64,000 nucleotides of DNA from Medicago truncatula. Lineage: Eukaryota > Streptophyta > Magnoliopsida > Fabales > Fabaceae. How positions within the stretch are numbered: position 1 is the stretch's first letter; every line of letters begins with the position of its first letter. The translations under genes were made by a program, and so were the position numbers. The notes under the pieces are model-generated. The model was not told where the DNA came from. It searched no databases and saw only the letters and a program-made list of their open reading frames with translations. Shown piece after piece: positions 34,455 through 47,091 of this stretch. Location of the stretch: assembly GCF_003473485.1 (NCBI RefSeq), contig NC_053048.1, positions 30,624,755 through 30,688,754 on the forward strand, written 5' to 3'.

Positions 34455-37289
34455 GTGAAGCAAAATCTGAATATATATGAGCTGTTGAAGAAACCCTCTG
34501 ATGAGATGTGGTCTGATATAGACTTGAGACCTCAGAAAGATAAAGCAAAACAGAAAATCGGCGCAAAGGCAGCTATGCAGTCAAGGAATCGACATAAGTT
34601 GAAAACAGAATTTGTTGTTGATCATTGTCAAAAACCACAAATTGATACATTAGGAGAGATTCTGAAGCGCGAGAGTGTGAACGAAAGTTCAACAACGCAA
34701 CATGAGGAGCTTGTCAAGCACATGTCTAATTTGCCAGGCTATCTCAAACGATCTGATAGAGGTAGAAAAAACATCCAAGAGAAGGCTTTAAATTTCGGTG
34801 TTCTTGATTGGTCGCAACTTGAAAAATGGAAGAACAAGCAATCATTCAATAGCATCGAAGAATCGTCATCATCGTCAAGGATGGCTACCACGTCATCCTC
34901 CACTTCTAGAAGGCATAAAAAGCTTGATGATAAAAAAGGTTTGTGTTCTTCGCAGAATGTTAAACAATGTCGAAATTCTGGTAAAAAGATCATTGAAAGA
35001 GAGCACAGAATGAAATCAAGGGAATTTGAGTCCATTGGAAAAATTCAGTTAGATAAATCACTTCAAAAAGAAAAAAGGCGCGACTATGTGGATGAAGCTA
35101 TAAGCATGCAGGGTTTGCAACATCATAGCCTTAAGAAAAAAGAAAGAAGTCTTCATTCCGGTTTTGAAAATCGACTTCCACCGTTAGAACGAAAAGATAA
35201 AGGTGTGTCAGTTGGTTCCGAGAAGAAAGTGAGTTCCAGAAGCAATGAAACCAAGTTAAGGATGGATCAGTGGAAGGACTCAGGTACTGATGTTGATCAA
35301 AAAAATTCTCATAGTATTCCAAGAGACATTGTTTTGCTTCGTCCACGGAAATTTCTACAGTCGAATTTCGAAGACTATTTTCCGCTTTCTCAATCAATAG
35401 CCTCATCTGATGAAATTTTTTCAGAATCAAGCCTGAGTGGCTCATCATATATTTCACTTCCTGAGGAGGCATACACTGAAAATGCATGTTCTGAAACTAT
35501 ACATTCAAGTGTAATTCTCCCTTCTGTGACCGATCTTGCTTCTTCTTCAGAAACAACACGAGACAGTTTTGATAGTGATCTAGATATCGATTTTTCTTCT
35601 GGTCGATCAAACAAACCTGGTTGCTCGAATAAGATTTCTAGTTTCCAATCTAATATAGATACTTTCATTGAAAAGGATATGTTAGACACGAAGCTAAGAA
35701 ATCAATGTTCTATCGGTAATACGAAAGAATCAACTGAGAGTGACAGGAATAACTTATCCCAAAATCAGCTTAGCTTCGGCTTGAATCGGATAGGTAGAAG
35801 TTTAAGTTTCAAGGAGGGACCTACCATTCCAAAACAAAGCTCCATGCCGATTAGTGCAAAGTCTGGTCCATTGATATTTGAATCTTCTCGCTTGAATAAT
35901 TGTAGCAAAGATAATAAGGTGCATGGTCATAAGAGAAACATATCAAGCACCTTCATGAGGTTATTAGATCCTATATGGAAGAATAAGGCATCAAACACAC
36001 AACACCATTCATCCGAAAGCAGTTTGACACCGATAGGTAGCCCAAATTCAACGAGCTTTCGAACAAATAAAGAATCATCAATTAAAGCTCTTTTGCAACT
36101 AACAATAAAAAATGGACTGCCATTGTTTCATTTTGTGATCAACAGTGAAAGAAAGGTTCTTGCAGCTACCATGAATAGTTTAGCTTCACCGGAGAAGGAT
36201 GATGGAAGCTGCTATTTCACATTCTACCTTCTTGATGAAATTAAGAAAAAAAGCGGTAGATGGACGAGTCACTGGAGCAAAGAAAAGAACTGTGGATATG
36301 CCTATAATATTGCTGGTCATATGAAAATTTCTAGCTCAAAAATCACTGAATCAAAAGACGAGAACTTCAAGGGACAGTGTCTGGTGAAAGATTATGTCCT
36401 ATTTGGCATTGGAATCGATCAGCCGGATCAACGACCGCAAGAATTCGTCAAGAGAAAGGAGCTGGCTGCTGCTGTTATTGAGATCCCTTGTGAAAATGAT
36501 GTTAACTTGCCGAAGAAGGAATGCTTAAAGTGTCTTCTTGCCGATAAAAGATGCTTTTGCATACCACAAGAAAATGATATTTCTGGTAGTAGTATTACAG
36601 TTATACTTCCAGGTGGATTACATGCTTCGCCGAACAAAGGAGAGCCTTCTCCGTTGATTCATCGATGGAAATTGGGCGGAATATGTGACTGTGGAGGTTG
36701 GGATGTTGGTTGCAAACTTCTTGTTCTATCTAACCAGAACCTGACTTCAAAACCTCACCTTGAGAAATTTCAACTTTTTGTTCAGGTATACTTTTGCAGT
36801 TTACTTTTCTGTCAAGTCATGTTTGGATAACCGACTTAATTAGTCATAGCATAAGCATTTGTTATGTGAGTGTTTATGTGTAAGTTATCTCTATTACAAA
36901 AGATAAAATAAAGTCAAATTGTTTTCATATAAGCTATAATCTGTAATCATAAACTATTCTGAAGGGCTTATTGAAAAAAACTGAAAACAGCTTATGGACA
37001 CATCATAAGCTCCTTTAAACAACTTTAACATCATTCTTGTTATAAATTTCAGGAAGGAACTGATCAAGACACAGCCTTATTCAATTTGGAGCCATTGAAG
37101 GAAGGATTCTACTCAGTTGAATTCAGTTCAACAATCACTAATTTACAAGCTTTCTTTATATCTGTTTCTCTTTTAAGCAGCAAGAAACTACCAAACACCT
37201 TGGATATGAGTAAGGAACTGAATTCCAAGGAGATAGCAACTAAATATTATAATTCAGTTCCACCACTCTCTCCTGTTGACAGAGTTTAA
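34455..37289 (+). CDS. DUF3527 family protein
   Basis: Two coding exons are clear: 34455-36785 and 37053-37289 (TAA). The intron is GT-AG and the junction is in phase 0. The product is about 855 residues, lysine- and serine-rich and mostly low complexity in its N-terminal two thirds. The C-terminal DUF3527 domain runs from about residue 550 and includes ILPGGLHASPNKGEPSPLIH-x-WKLGG, the CDCGGWDVGC motif near 743 and a final segment ending SVPPLSPVDRV. The biochemical role of this plant family is unknown. The open frame begins at GTG 34455 after an in-frame stop, and an ATG TGA minimal frame overlaps it at 34453. The first in-frame ATG is 34506, so the true start may lie there or in an upstream exon. 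Confidence 0.85.
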
Positions 37290-37712
37290 GTTGGTACAAT
37301 GTGAAATATTTCTCCAATTACTTCCTTTTTTTTTTCATTTATAGTGATTACATAGTCTTTGTCACATTGTAATATTATTGTATGAATTGTACAAAGGAAC
37401 CACTGCACCAATACTATCATTTTATAAGACAAAATGAATGAATAAAACTAGTATTTTCTATTTATTATCAAGATTTATCTGACATGCGTCGTCGTCCAAT
37501 AACATATATATAATCAATTCATTCCAAAAGCATATATATTCCATTAAAAGTCTCTATAGCTTCCAGTTAATATTGTAATTTTCATCAAGTATCAATACTT
37601 GCAGTGAACACAGAGTGACAACCTTCATTTACTATTCTGACCCCAAACATTGGTCGAACCAATATTATCAATGTTACAGCGTTGGTCCCTCTCAAAATAA
37701 TATAGTTATTAG
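37290..37712. other. 3' UTR of the DUF3527 gene
   Basis: AT-rich, with aatgaataaaac-type polyadenylation-like sequence near 37434-37448. Nothing else was recognised. Confidence 0.4.
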
Positions 37713-38003
37713 TACCTCCGTCCCTAATTATAAAACCCTTTTGAAAAAAATATTTGTTCCTTTTTATAAGACTCTTTTGTTATTTCCAACTACATTAATT
37801 ATTTCTTTACATACATGCCCCTATTAATTATACATCTTTTTCTTCCATCAACAATAAATAATATGTTGAAAACATAAACCATCTTTCTCTTAAAAGATAA
37901 AATTGTAAAAACAATACTAATTACAAACATATTTAATACAAATATCCACTATTTTAATTCCCGTTATTTTTTCAAAAGAGCCCTATAATTAGGGACGGAG
38001 GTA
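37713..38003. mobile_element. Stowaway-like MITE, ~290 bp
   Basis: The ends tacctccgtccctaattata and its inverse (ataattagggacggaggta) are bounded by TA on each side, the Stowaway/mariner target duplication. The interior is AT-rich with no coding sequence. Confidence 0.8.
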
Positions 38004-39805
38004 GTACATTTTATTTACACAATTTATAGTTGGTATAAGCAGGGTGGACGAAAAAAAACCCAAAAATCGAACTGAACTGTTGAACTGAACCAAACCAAAA
38101 AAAACTGAACAATTATGAAACCGAACTGAAACAGTTCAGTTCAAAACAGTTCGGTAACTAAAAGTCGATTTCGTTTTTTTTTTTTTTTTCATTAGTCAAA
38201 ATTGTAAAAATATTTCGTTAATATTGTCATATCAGTCCTTAATATACTTACTTATTGGCATGTCAATCTATATATATAAAAAAAGGTTTATTGTGAGAAT
38301 TAAATGTTTATTTTAGCATCATAAACTATTTTGACTAAGAGAGTACACAATCAAAGACTATTATTTTAGAATTCAATATATTAAAGACTATTGCAACTAC
38401 TCATTACATATTTATGTACTATTATCCCAATTATATCATACTATCTAAAATATCTAAAGATGACATTCACGAACGAAATATCATATGAACATAATCTTTT
38501 CTATAACTAAATTGAGTTGGACTTCACCTAAAATAAAAAATGGAGTTGAACTCTTATGCAATCATTTTCTTATATATTTTTTGGAGTTTTTATTCTATAT
38601 ATTTGACGCCACTGATATTTATGATTAAAAATAACAATTTCCTTTCAAAAACAAAAATTTAAAAATAACATTTTGTATTTTTTTTAAGGGTTTTGTATTG
38701 AATACTTTGATAGCTTGACTTGGTTTAAACTTTGAAGGATCTCATCCACCAATCAAAAAGTTTCATTGCATGCCCCACACATTAAGATAATTTTCAATTC
38801 AAAAAATGAAAAGCCAAGTGTGGAGGCTTGACCATTTGACGTCGTCAATCCTCTCGTGAAGGAGGCTCTGACCAAAACGAGAACATGTGCTGCTCTAATT
38901 TTTTAATATTTAATTTAATTTCCACTTGTGATCTTATAGATATTTTTTGACTCTTGAAAAAATAAGACAAGTGGTTGCTTTGAAAACATGGACAGCTTAA
39001 AGAGAATAAATGCATTCTTGCTTATTTTTTGGACTAAGTTTGTGTCTATTTTTATATGGTTTTTTTTTTATTATTAAAAATGGATTTGAAGTCATGTATA
39101 TTGACTTAACTATAAACTTTCTCCTAAGAAAATTCCAAAACATAATTTATATCCGTGATGGTTTCTTTTTTAATCCTTGTGGTCTTCCGAGTTGGTACAT
39201 GTTTTTACAATGATTTTGGTTTATGTCCTATATTGGTCTTCGTGTTCTCTTTTTTACATAAATTTAGTTAATATATTTGATAATATTGTTATGTTGGACA
39301 TGTTATTTTGAATTACGTGAGATTTAGATGGTGACTCTCACACTGTTCACTTATAAAAAAATGTGAGAATATTTGTTTTGCAAACGTAAAGTGTGAGAGC
39401 TTGATTTATTTACAGCTAGCGTTGAATATGAGTTTTAAATATTCACACATCTATTGCGAAGAAAAATCTTGTGCAGATTTTCTAGCTTCTCATGTGTGGA
39501 ATATAGATTGTCTATTTGGTTGAACATTATTCTTCATTTTATTTTTCAAAATTGTTTTCATAATTGTTATAGCCTTCCTAATGTTTGATAATGAGAGGAG
39601 TTTGGCGATTTTCACATTGTACTTTGAGCAACCGAACCAATTAAATTGAAACTATGTTTCAACCCAAAACTTTAAGATTTTATGTATATAGGTCCTTCAC
39701 ATTAAGTGTTGTTGAACATTTTTTATTTATTCAATATGAGACTTTTAGCCTCCATTTGACACACAATCATCTATCACTCAAGTGTGAGCACATCCTTTCA
39801 TTTGG
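38004..39805. other. AT-rich intergenic DNA
   Basis: I see no gene. An actgaac/gttcagtt-rich segment at 38060-38160 is able to pair with itself and resembles 32800-32860. The rest holds no recognised structure. Confidence 0.4.
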
Positions 39806-41249
39806 ATACACTACTACAAAATACCCCCTTTAATAGCATTCATTTTGGCGTTTAATAGCACTTGTGAAGCGCTAAGAAAGCCCCCGCTATTATAGGTTAG
39901 TACTCTGTAATAGCGCTTTTCAAGCGCTATTAAATAGTATTATTTCAATAGCACTTTCAGAAAAGCGCTAAGAAAGCCTTATTTTTGTGCATTTATTAAA
40001 CAGATGTTTCTTAGCGTTTTCAAAAAAGCGCTAATAAAAGTCCCTATTTAATTTTTAAATTACATCCTCAACTAAAAACATCATAATAAGATAATAAATA
40101 GACAAAAAATATATACTTATCAGAGACACTAGTCATCCATTAATAGAAATAAACAATAAGGTGTTCATAATAAATTTGATTAGAAATGACATCTAATGTA
40201 CACTTACATAAAATGCAAAGTTCGTGCACAATACATATATATGAACGATGACAAACCTAAAATAACTAACAAACCTAAGCTTTTTTCTCTAATTTTCCAT
40301 ACAAATTGGAACCTCCCGACGAACGATGACTCCAAGGTAACCGACAAAACCTTGGCTTTCTTTCTCAACTGGTTGACCTCGAGCATTCTAACGAAGCTAA
40401 AGTAAGATTACATGGTATACAAAATGAATTCAACAATGCATCTTACTCAATATCCTAACTCAATAATTGATGATGCAGGAGTATGTGATGTACCTTACTC
40501 AAACACCAAGCTGAGCAAAAACCAGGACTACTTTTAGCAGGCCATAATATATAAGTACTTATAGCCACAATCAACAATTTAACTTCTTATAACCACACAA
40601 CAATTTAACTACTTTTATATCTCTACCATAATAATCATGACGAAGTAAACTAACCTAATTCATGAGAGGTGAGGATAATCTATGAATATGCTCAGTAAAT
40701 AATCAGTAGAAAAATTCAGAAGCTTGAGAAGAGCTCGGATCCAAAAGCTGGAAATCTTGTTCCTAGAATAAAAAACAAAGTTTGGTAAAAAAAAAAAAGT
40801 ACAAATCAATTTCAAGTTTTGGTTATCAAAATATAGGTTAGCAATTGGAAATGAAAAGGATAAAAGAAATTAAGACAACCATAAATTATTACAAGTAACA
40901 AAAACACACTTTGTTTGAGTAGAAACCTTGACTTTGTTTGATATTAACATGATCTCAAATATAGAGGCTAGAAACTTTTTTTTTCTTCTTCTTTGAATTG
41001 TGTACAGTGACATTCTAAAGAATAGAGGCCTGAAACTTTTCTTCTTTTTCTTTGAATCATATAAAGAGTTAAATAGAGGCCAAATAAGCAACTTAAAATT
41101 CATGCTTAGTGTGACGACATTGACATCGATTAGTCTTGTAAGTAAAATAGGGCTAAACTAGAGATTAGCAACAACTCTACAAATATTCATATACTCATGC
41201 CTGAATACAAATCCATAGAGCAATCATAAAAAAATACACGGTTCTTATT

Positions 41250-41670
41250 TTTATTTTTATTTTTTGAATCAACATAATATATTAACACAAGCCCCACACA
41301 AGACGTGCTAAACGGGGAGGCAACGATACAACAAAAGAGGCCAAAACAGAAGTTGCAGCAACAGCACGCAGCTGCTGCCACACAACATACTGACACGCCT
41401 AAACCACCTAAAAAAATGCCTAAATGGACCTTAAAGCCAATCCAAGCCGAGGCACAGACAAACCATAGTAGAAAAAACCAACATTGGCCTGCCATAACTG
41501 CTGGACCAGCAGCCAACAACACCAATTGGACACCAAAACCATAGCAGAAAAACCAACCGTCGAGGCACAGACAAACCATAGCAGAAAAAACCAACAGTGG
41601 CCTGCCATAACTTCGGGACCAGCAGCCAACAACGCCAATCGGACACCAAAACAGACCCAAACAGAGAAGG
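41250..41670 (-). mobile_element. LINE 3'-end insertion nested in the CACTA element
   Basis: The insert starts with T-rich sequence (poly(A) on the minus strand) at about 41250-41265. It is flanked by a 16-bp duplication, atacacggttcttatt at 41234-41249 and atacatggttcttatt at 41671-41686, with one mismatch. A T-run plus a long target duplication indicates target-primed reverse transcription. Only 3' UTR-like sequence remains. Confidence 0.7.
41449..41652. repeat. 113-bp tandem duplication inside the LINE tail
   Basis: gaggcacagacaaaccatag begins at 41449 and again at 41562. The units share the cagcagccaacaac and ggacaccaaaac blocks. Tandem repeats of this kind are common in plant LINE 3' UTRs. 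The long open frames on both strands here are by-products of the low-stop composition. Confidence 0.8.
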
Positions 41671-43854
41671 ATACATGGTTCTTATTGAAATATTTCTGAT
41701 ATTTAACAAGTATACGTACAAACCCAATAGACTTATAATACAAAAATAGTACATAAAAGCAACCACACAACTAAGAAGGATACACACAAACACAAGACAC
41801 ACGTGGCCCATACCAGAAATCATGTTATCCTCACTAAGCCTACCTTACATCTCATTTAAAAGGATCAAACTAACTTAGTTTTTACCCCCATTTTTTTAAT
41901 ATTATTATTACTATTTTTTCCATAAACTAAACGAATCAAAGACTTAAACCTCAAGATTTTTTTTCCTTCATATTAAGTATAAAATCCATCACTCTCCATC
42001 CAGTTCAATAAACGTGGCAACGTAGCGTAAAACATGTACAATTTAATGTGAATCGTTATAAACGTGGCAATGCTTGTGTTAACAAAAAGTAGACAAACTA
42101 GATCACAGTGTAGGGATAAGGTAGATTAACTTCTGACATTCATGAACTATAATGAATTCTTATATTATATGTCTATGATTCCTCTGAAGAATATTGCTAA
42201 CAAAACAATCAAAATAGAGTTTACAAGCAAGTCAAACTATTTAAACAGGTATAACACTACAAGTCTTCTTCTAGCTTTTCTACTTCAGCTGAAAAGGCTA
42301 AAAATAGAGATGAACAACTTACCTCACCAATACTCTGATCAACCCCTTTTGCATGCTCCTGGACTGGATCCTCAATATGCTTCAAAGACACAACTATATA
42401 TTTTGTGTTTAGTTTAAAAAAGAAAATATTTATAACAATTAGTCATACGTATAAGTCTACAATTCTGGCCTTTTAGTAGCATTTTATTTTGACTCAATAG
42501 CAATGAATATCTTAGAATTCTAAAACTCAAGAAAGGAGTAAAAAGCATGAAATAGCTAGAATAGTACTAGGACATACATGTTGATGTCCATGAAGTGCTT
42601 GGCTGCCAAAGTAGCTACTCATAGAGTACAAATAAATCAAAATCATTCTTCTCAAATAGTAAAAGCAAAACTAGATAACTCCTCCAAGCAACAACCAACA
42701 TGGAACAAACTAAGATATACCCTTCTTTAATATTGTACCTTAGTAGTAATTTAACTTAAATTACAATCATAAATGAAACACTAATATTTCACAATTTTCT
42801 CTTATAACATCACAATGACACGTTCATCACAACTCACACCTACATTTTTACTTTGATTTTTGTGTTATAAATTGAAGAATCAGATTCAACAATCACAATA
42901 ACATAACATTGTTATTCAAAGAGACTATGTTTTTGTAATGAATCAGACATGAACATTGTTGATAGTACCATAACATTCAAAATTCCACAAGGCTCCAAGG
43001 ATTTTTTATTTTTTTTTAATCTTTACTTGTCTTGTGAACCTTACACAAGGACTCATGAATGACCCATAAGGGTCTATCAATCCTCATGCCTACAAGTAGG
43101 GTTTTTTATGGTATTGGTCAAACCAAAGAGCAAAAACGAAATCAAAACCATAAACAAAAGATTCAAAATCAAAACAAATTTGAGATCTAAAATTAAAGAA
43201 TATGAAATTGAGACTTACCACAATCGAAATCTCAATTGATTTCTGGTTTCATTCCATTGGTTTGAAGAGTTCGACGGGTTCTCGGTAAATATGAGATGGT
43301 GTTAAGACGGGTTATGGGTAAAGATGAAGGTGGGCGGTGGTGTGTTCGACAGAGAGAACAATCGAGAATGAGTGAGACTATGAGTTCGATTAAGGGCTGT
43401 GAGGCGAAGAAAGATGGTTGGTGAATGTGATTTGTGAGGAGGAGAGGAGTAGGTGAAAGGGTTGATGGGTGGTGGGGTTGATGAACAAAGGTTTGAGTTG
43501 CAGTACTGTTTGGAGTGTTTGTGAGAGAGAGTGAGTTTTGTGTTGTATTTTAAGTTGTGCGCGAAAATGAAAAAAATATCCGCCTTTTTTAATTTTCATA
43601 AAGCACAAACATAGCGTTTGTGAAAAGCGCTATCTATACCCCCATCAACAATAGCGTTTTCTAAAAAGTGCTATTAGTGTGAACTAGAATAATAGCGCTT
43701 ATACAAAAGCGCTATCTAACCCAGTTTTTAACAAATTTTTCTTAGCGCTTTATGTAAAGCGTTATAACAGGTCTATGATTTGCATTTTTCATAGCATTTA
43801 TCCATAAACGCTATTAAAATTGTGCTATTAAAAGCCAAAATTGTGGTAGTGATA

Positions 43855-45340
43855 TGATCCCTCTCAAATGAAAACTTTTTCAAATCTTCAATCTAAAGCA
43901 ATGATTGGGTCATGTGAAAGCTCAAAAGATCATTAAAGTGGTATAAGTGCATCCACATGACTGAATTAAACATAACATCTTCACCGAGAACATTAAGGCA
44001 TTAAATATATAGGCGATCTCACCATATATAATACTACTCAACATTCATTTTCTTCATCAAATGTATGACTTCTATCATACATTGCATAACCAATATTCTT
44101 CTCTCAAGTGTAATATTCTCTCCTTTTGAAAAGAACATTTTTCATCGACATTCACTTCTATCACGATTGTTGGTCCATCTTCGAGCCACACCATTTGACC
44201 ACCTAAATACAGTGCGAGTGTTCATTAAAGTGGAGTGCAGTGTGATGATGATTTAACAAAATATGAAGTTGTTATTTGATGATAGTGTCAAATTATTTTA
44301 CACTATTAGTACAAAATAAATATAACATATAGTTGGATTTAGTTTGAGAAGTTTTCACAAAATCTTAAAAACAATCCAACTAAATTTTTTTTTTTTTTTT
44401 TTACAAACTTAATGGATATAATTTATTTTTAAGATGAATAAATGACATATTTGAACTCAGATACTGCATAATAATCCAACTAAATTTAATTGTGTGTTTT
44501 GGTTTTTTTTCTAGAATTAATTTACAATAATTATATGTGTTAGTTTGGATGTAAAATTCCCTACTTCAAATATCATGAATTTTTACACAACTTTATACAA
44601 AGTACAAGGAAAGAAAAGCACTGCACAACCGTTGTAAATTTGCAGGCCTATGCCGGAGGATCCGAGAAGATTCACAACCGTCACATCTTTCTTATGAAAC
44701 ATTGTTCCTTTTTTTCTTTTTGATAACATCATTGTTCCTATTTTTCAAACAAAGAAAAAACACATTAAAATTTTCTCCGTTTTATTAATTTAAAAAAATG
44801 TTTTAACAGCTGCTATCAACATCTATAAAGAAAAAAAAAATCACTTTCCAAAATGGAAAATTTTGGTTAATTAAATTTTGCTATACGAATTTTCCCAAGC
44901 TGGAAAGAAGATTCTATAGGTGTTGTCAGCACTTTCCTTGTAACAGATCCCTCACCTCACCTCACATAACAAGAGAGAGAAAGTGAAAGAGACACAACGT
45001 GTGATGGTGGCGTCAAAGGAAAAAAAATAAAAAGCAGTAGTGTCAAACATTCCAGCATTACTCGTTTTCTTTTAGGTGAAAAATTAATAGCATTTTCCCC
45101 TTCAAATAAAATAAAATAATAGTAGTACTTTTTATTTTACAGAAGCTATGCTCATTTTAAAGTTTTTTTCTTGTTGAAAAATTAATCAAGTATTCATTTA
45201 ACAGTATCTTGTAAACAGAAACTTATACAATTGGTGAACACATTGTATCATTAGAATTTGGTTGACATCTATTTACTAATCAATCATTCAATCTTATGTC
45301 ATATTTATATTACATTGCGTTTTGAGGTTATTGTTCGTTT
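43855..45340. other. AT-rich intergenic DNA
   Basis: No gene was recognised. T-runs at 44385-44400 may be old retroposon tails. Confidence 0.4.
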
Positions 45341-45348
45341 TGGGTTGT

Positions 45349-45672
45349 TTTGGATATAAGCCCTTTATGTTTTTGTCATTTATAAAAGACGTCTCGTCGA
45401 TTTTGAAAAATGTGTGTGTCATATGTAAACTACCATGGATTCCGACTCCTAAACGATGTGAAACTTTTAATGTGTATAAGAATAGTTGTCCCCATGTCGA
45501 GGCTAAGGGAGAGTTTTCTGACTCACTCCCTAGTATGTTTTGAGTGTATGCCCTTCATAATTTTGTCCTTTGTAAAAGGTGTTTCATTGATTTTGAAAAG
45601 TGTGTGTTATATATAAATTACCTTTGGTTTAGACTCCGAGACGATGTGAGATTTTTAAGATGTACAAGAACA
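45349..45672. repeat. Imperfect ~190-bp tandem repeat
   Basis: Blocks tttgtc-ttataaaag-gt-tc, gattttgaaaa-tgtgtgt and ac-atgtga-a-tttt-a-tgt-aagaa occur in the same order at 45349-45482 and 45540-45672. The copies are clearly diverged. Confidence 0.6.
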
Positions 45673-45679
45673 AAAGTAA

Positions 45680-45912
45680 AAAAACGAAAGAGAAATAATT
45701 TTTTTTAAAAACTTTTTTTCATCTAATTGTTTAAAATTCAAACAAGCTAAGAGAATAACTTTTATTTATTGTTGGTGTAAAAATATTAATAACAACGTCG
45801 ACAAATCAAAACAACCTATATATACGAGGAAAACTAAGTGTATATATAAAAAAGTTGAAATATTTATGAGGACTTCAAACATATTTAACCATTCATTTAA
45901 ATATCAACACAA

Positions 45913-45977
<65 letters not shown>

Positions 45978-46570
45978 AGTAAATTAGATCATGAATTTGC
46001 GGGTGCAATATAATTTGTCAAGTAATATAGCGGTTAGAGAAAATCACATTGAAGATGAATTAGCGGGGTGTCCAAAGTTCGAACCGCGATCCCTACATAT
46101 AATACATATTATCCTTTATCAAGTGAGTTAAGCTAATGAGAACAATTTATGACTAAATTTAGTAGTGTACTCCATAAAAACTAAGTTTAATATACTTTTT
46201 ATCCATTATTATTTTAATTCTGGGATTCATATGGTTTCACTAAAAAACAAAAAATACATGTGACCTTTGTTTTTGCCATTTATTTAGATGAAAAAGACTA
46301 ACTAACTTAACACAACTTAATCAAATAAAAGAACCAATTTAAACTTCTTTTTCTTAGGAGATCAATATGAACTTTGAAATTAAGATATAAAACCAAAAAG
46401 TATTTTAACAAATTTTTTTTTTATTTGTTTTATAAATACTTATATATCTTTTTGTCCACCCCCTCAACCCACCTTCCCTTCTTTTTCGTTTTCCTATTCA
46501 AAAAATCACAATCACATAGTAACAAAATTTAAAAAACAAACTCAATTTAATATTTTCTTTTTCTCAATAA
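45680..46570. other. AT-rich DNA upstream of the IPC synthase gene
   Basis: It contains the (TA)n run at 45914-45973. Near 46020-46095 is a retroposon-like segment with gcggttagag and gttcgaaccgcgatcc, the latter resembling a tRNA B box. No gene. Confidence 0.4.
45914..45973. repeat. (TA)n microsatellite, about 30 units
   Basis: This is an uninterrupted TA run of about 59 bp. Confidence 0.95.
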
Positions 46571-46581
46571 ATAAATAAATA

Positions 46582-46590
46582 TATATAAAA
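46582..46590 (+). promoter_or_regulatory. TATA box of the IPC synthase gene
   Basis: A canonical tatataaaa would place the transcription start near 46615. The leader to the conserved ATG would be about 475 bp and pyrimidine-rich. Confidence 0.5.
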
Positions 46591-46935
46591 AAAGCAAGTT
46601 GGTAACTAAGATTGTATATATAGTGTTTGTTTATTCATTCTCCTCCTCTTCTCAACTGTCTTCTCCGTGTTCAACTCGCGTGCCATTCCAGTCAGACCAA
46701 GAAGAAGGAAAATCCAGAGAGAGAAAAAACCCAGAAACAAAAAAAAATCAATTACCGTTTTTCCACCATTTCTTTTTTTCTTCTTTCTGGGTTTCACTTT
46801 TTCTCCTCAGATCCTCTTCCATTCTTCACAAAATTCATTTTTTTCTTCCTGGGTGTGTGTTTTTCTCATAAAATATTCAGTTTTTAATAGTTGGAAAGTG
46901 AAAAAATTATTGATTCTTATCTGGGTTGGTTTTTG

Positions 46936-46979
46936 ATGCCCCAATGATGTTGACATTAACATTAAGAGTGTTTTTTTGA
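46936..46979 (+). promoter_or_regulatory. Two short upstream open frames in the IPC synthase leader
   Basis: ATG CCC CAA TGA lies at 46936-46947, and an overlapping 12-codon frame (11 codons plus stop) lies at 46944-46979. Both end just before the in-frame ATG at 46987. They could reduce translation, if the leader is transcribed as predicted. Confidence 0.35.
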
Positions 46980-47091
46980 AAGTATTATGGAAACTGGTCG
47001 TTACATGGTTTCTTCAACAACATCATTATCAACAACAACATCTTCTTCTTCATCATCATCATCATCAACAATCTATAATTACAAGAAAAAC

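Larger units (their letters stand above)
39809..43851. mobile_element. CACTA (En/Spm-type) transposon, 4.04 kb, with ATA target duplication
   Basis: The left end is CACTACTACAAAATACCCCC at 39809 and the right end is the inverse, TTGTGGTAGTG, at 43841-43851. The flanks 39806-39808 and 43852-43854 are both ATA, the 3-bp duplication expected of CACTA elements. Within about 230 bp of each end the motif agcgct(a/t) recurs many times in both orientations, as typical subterminal transposase-binding repeats do. I found no transposase (TNPD-like) coding sequence, so the element is probably non-autonomous. A LINE tail is nested inside at 41250-41670. Confidence 0.92.

Noticed and set aside
34739..35689. 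Minus-strand frames of ~100-118 codons
   Set aside because: They are antisense to the long DUF3527 exon and have no family resemblance.
41187..41823. Overlapping minus-strand frames rich in Cys, Trp and Val
   Set aside because: They mirror the 113-bp tandem repeat in the LINE tail; the residue pattern repeats with the DNA and has no domain.
45914..45973. Centromeric or telomeric satellite
   Set aside because: It is only a dinucleotide TA run; no satellite monomer or TTTAGGG repeat is seen.
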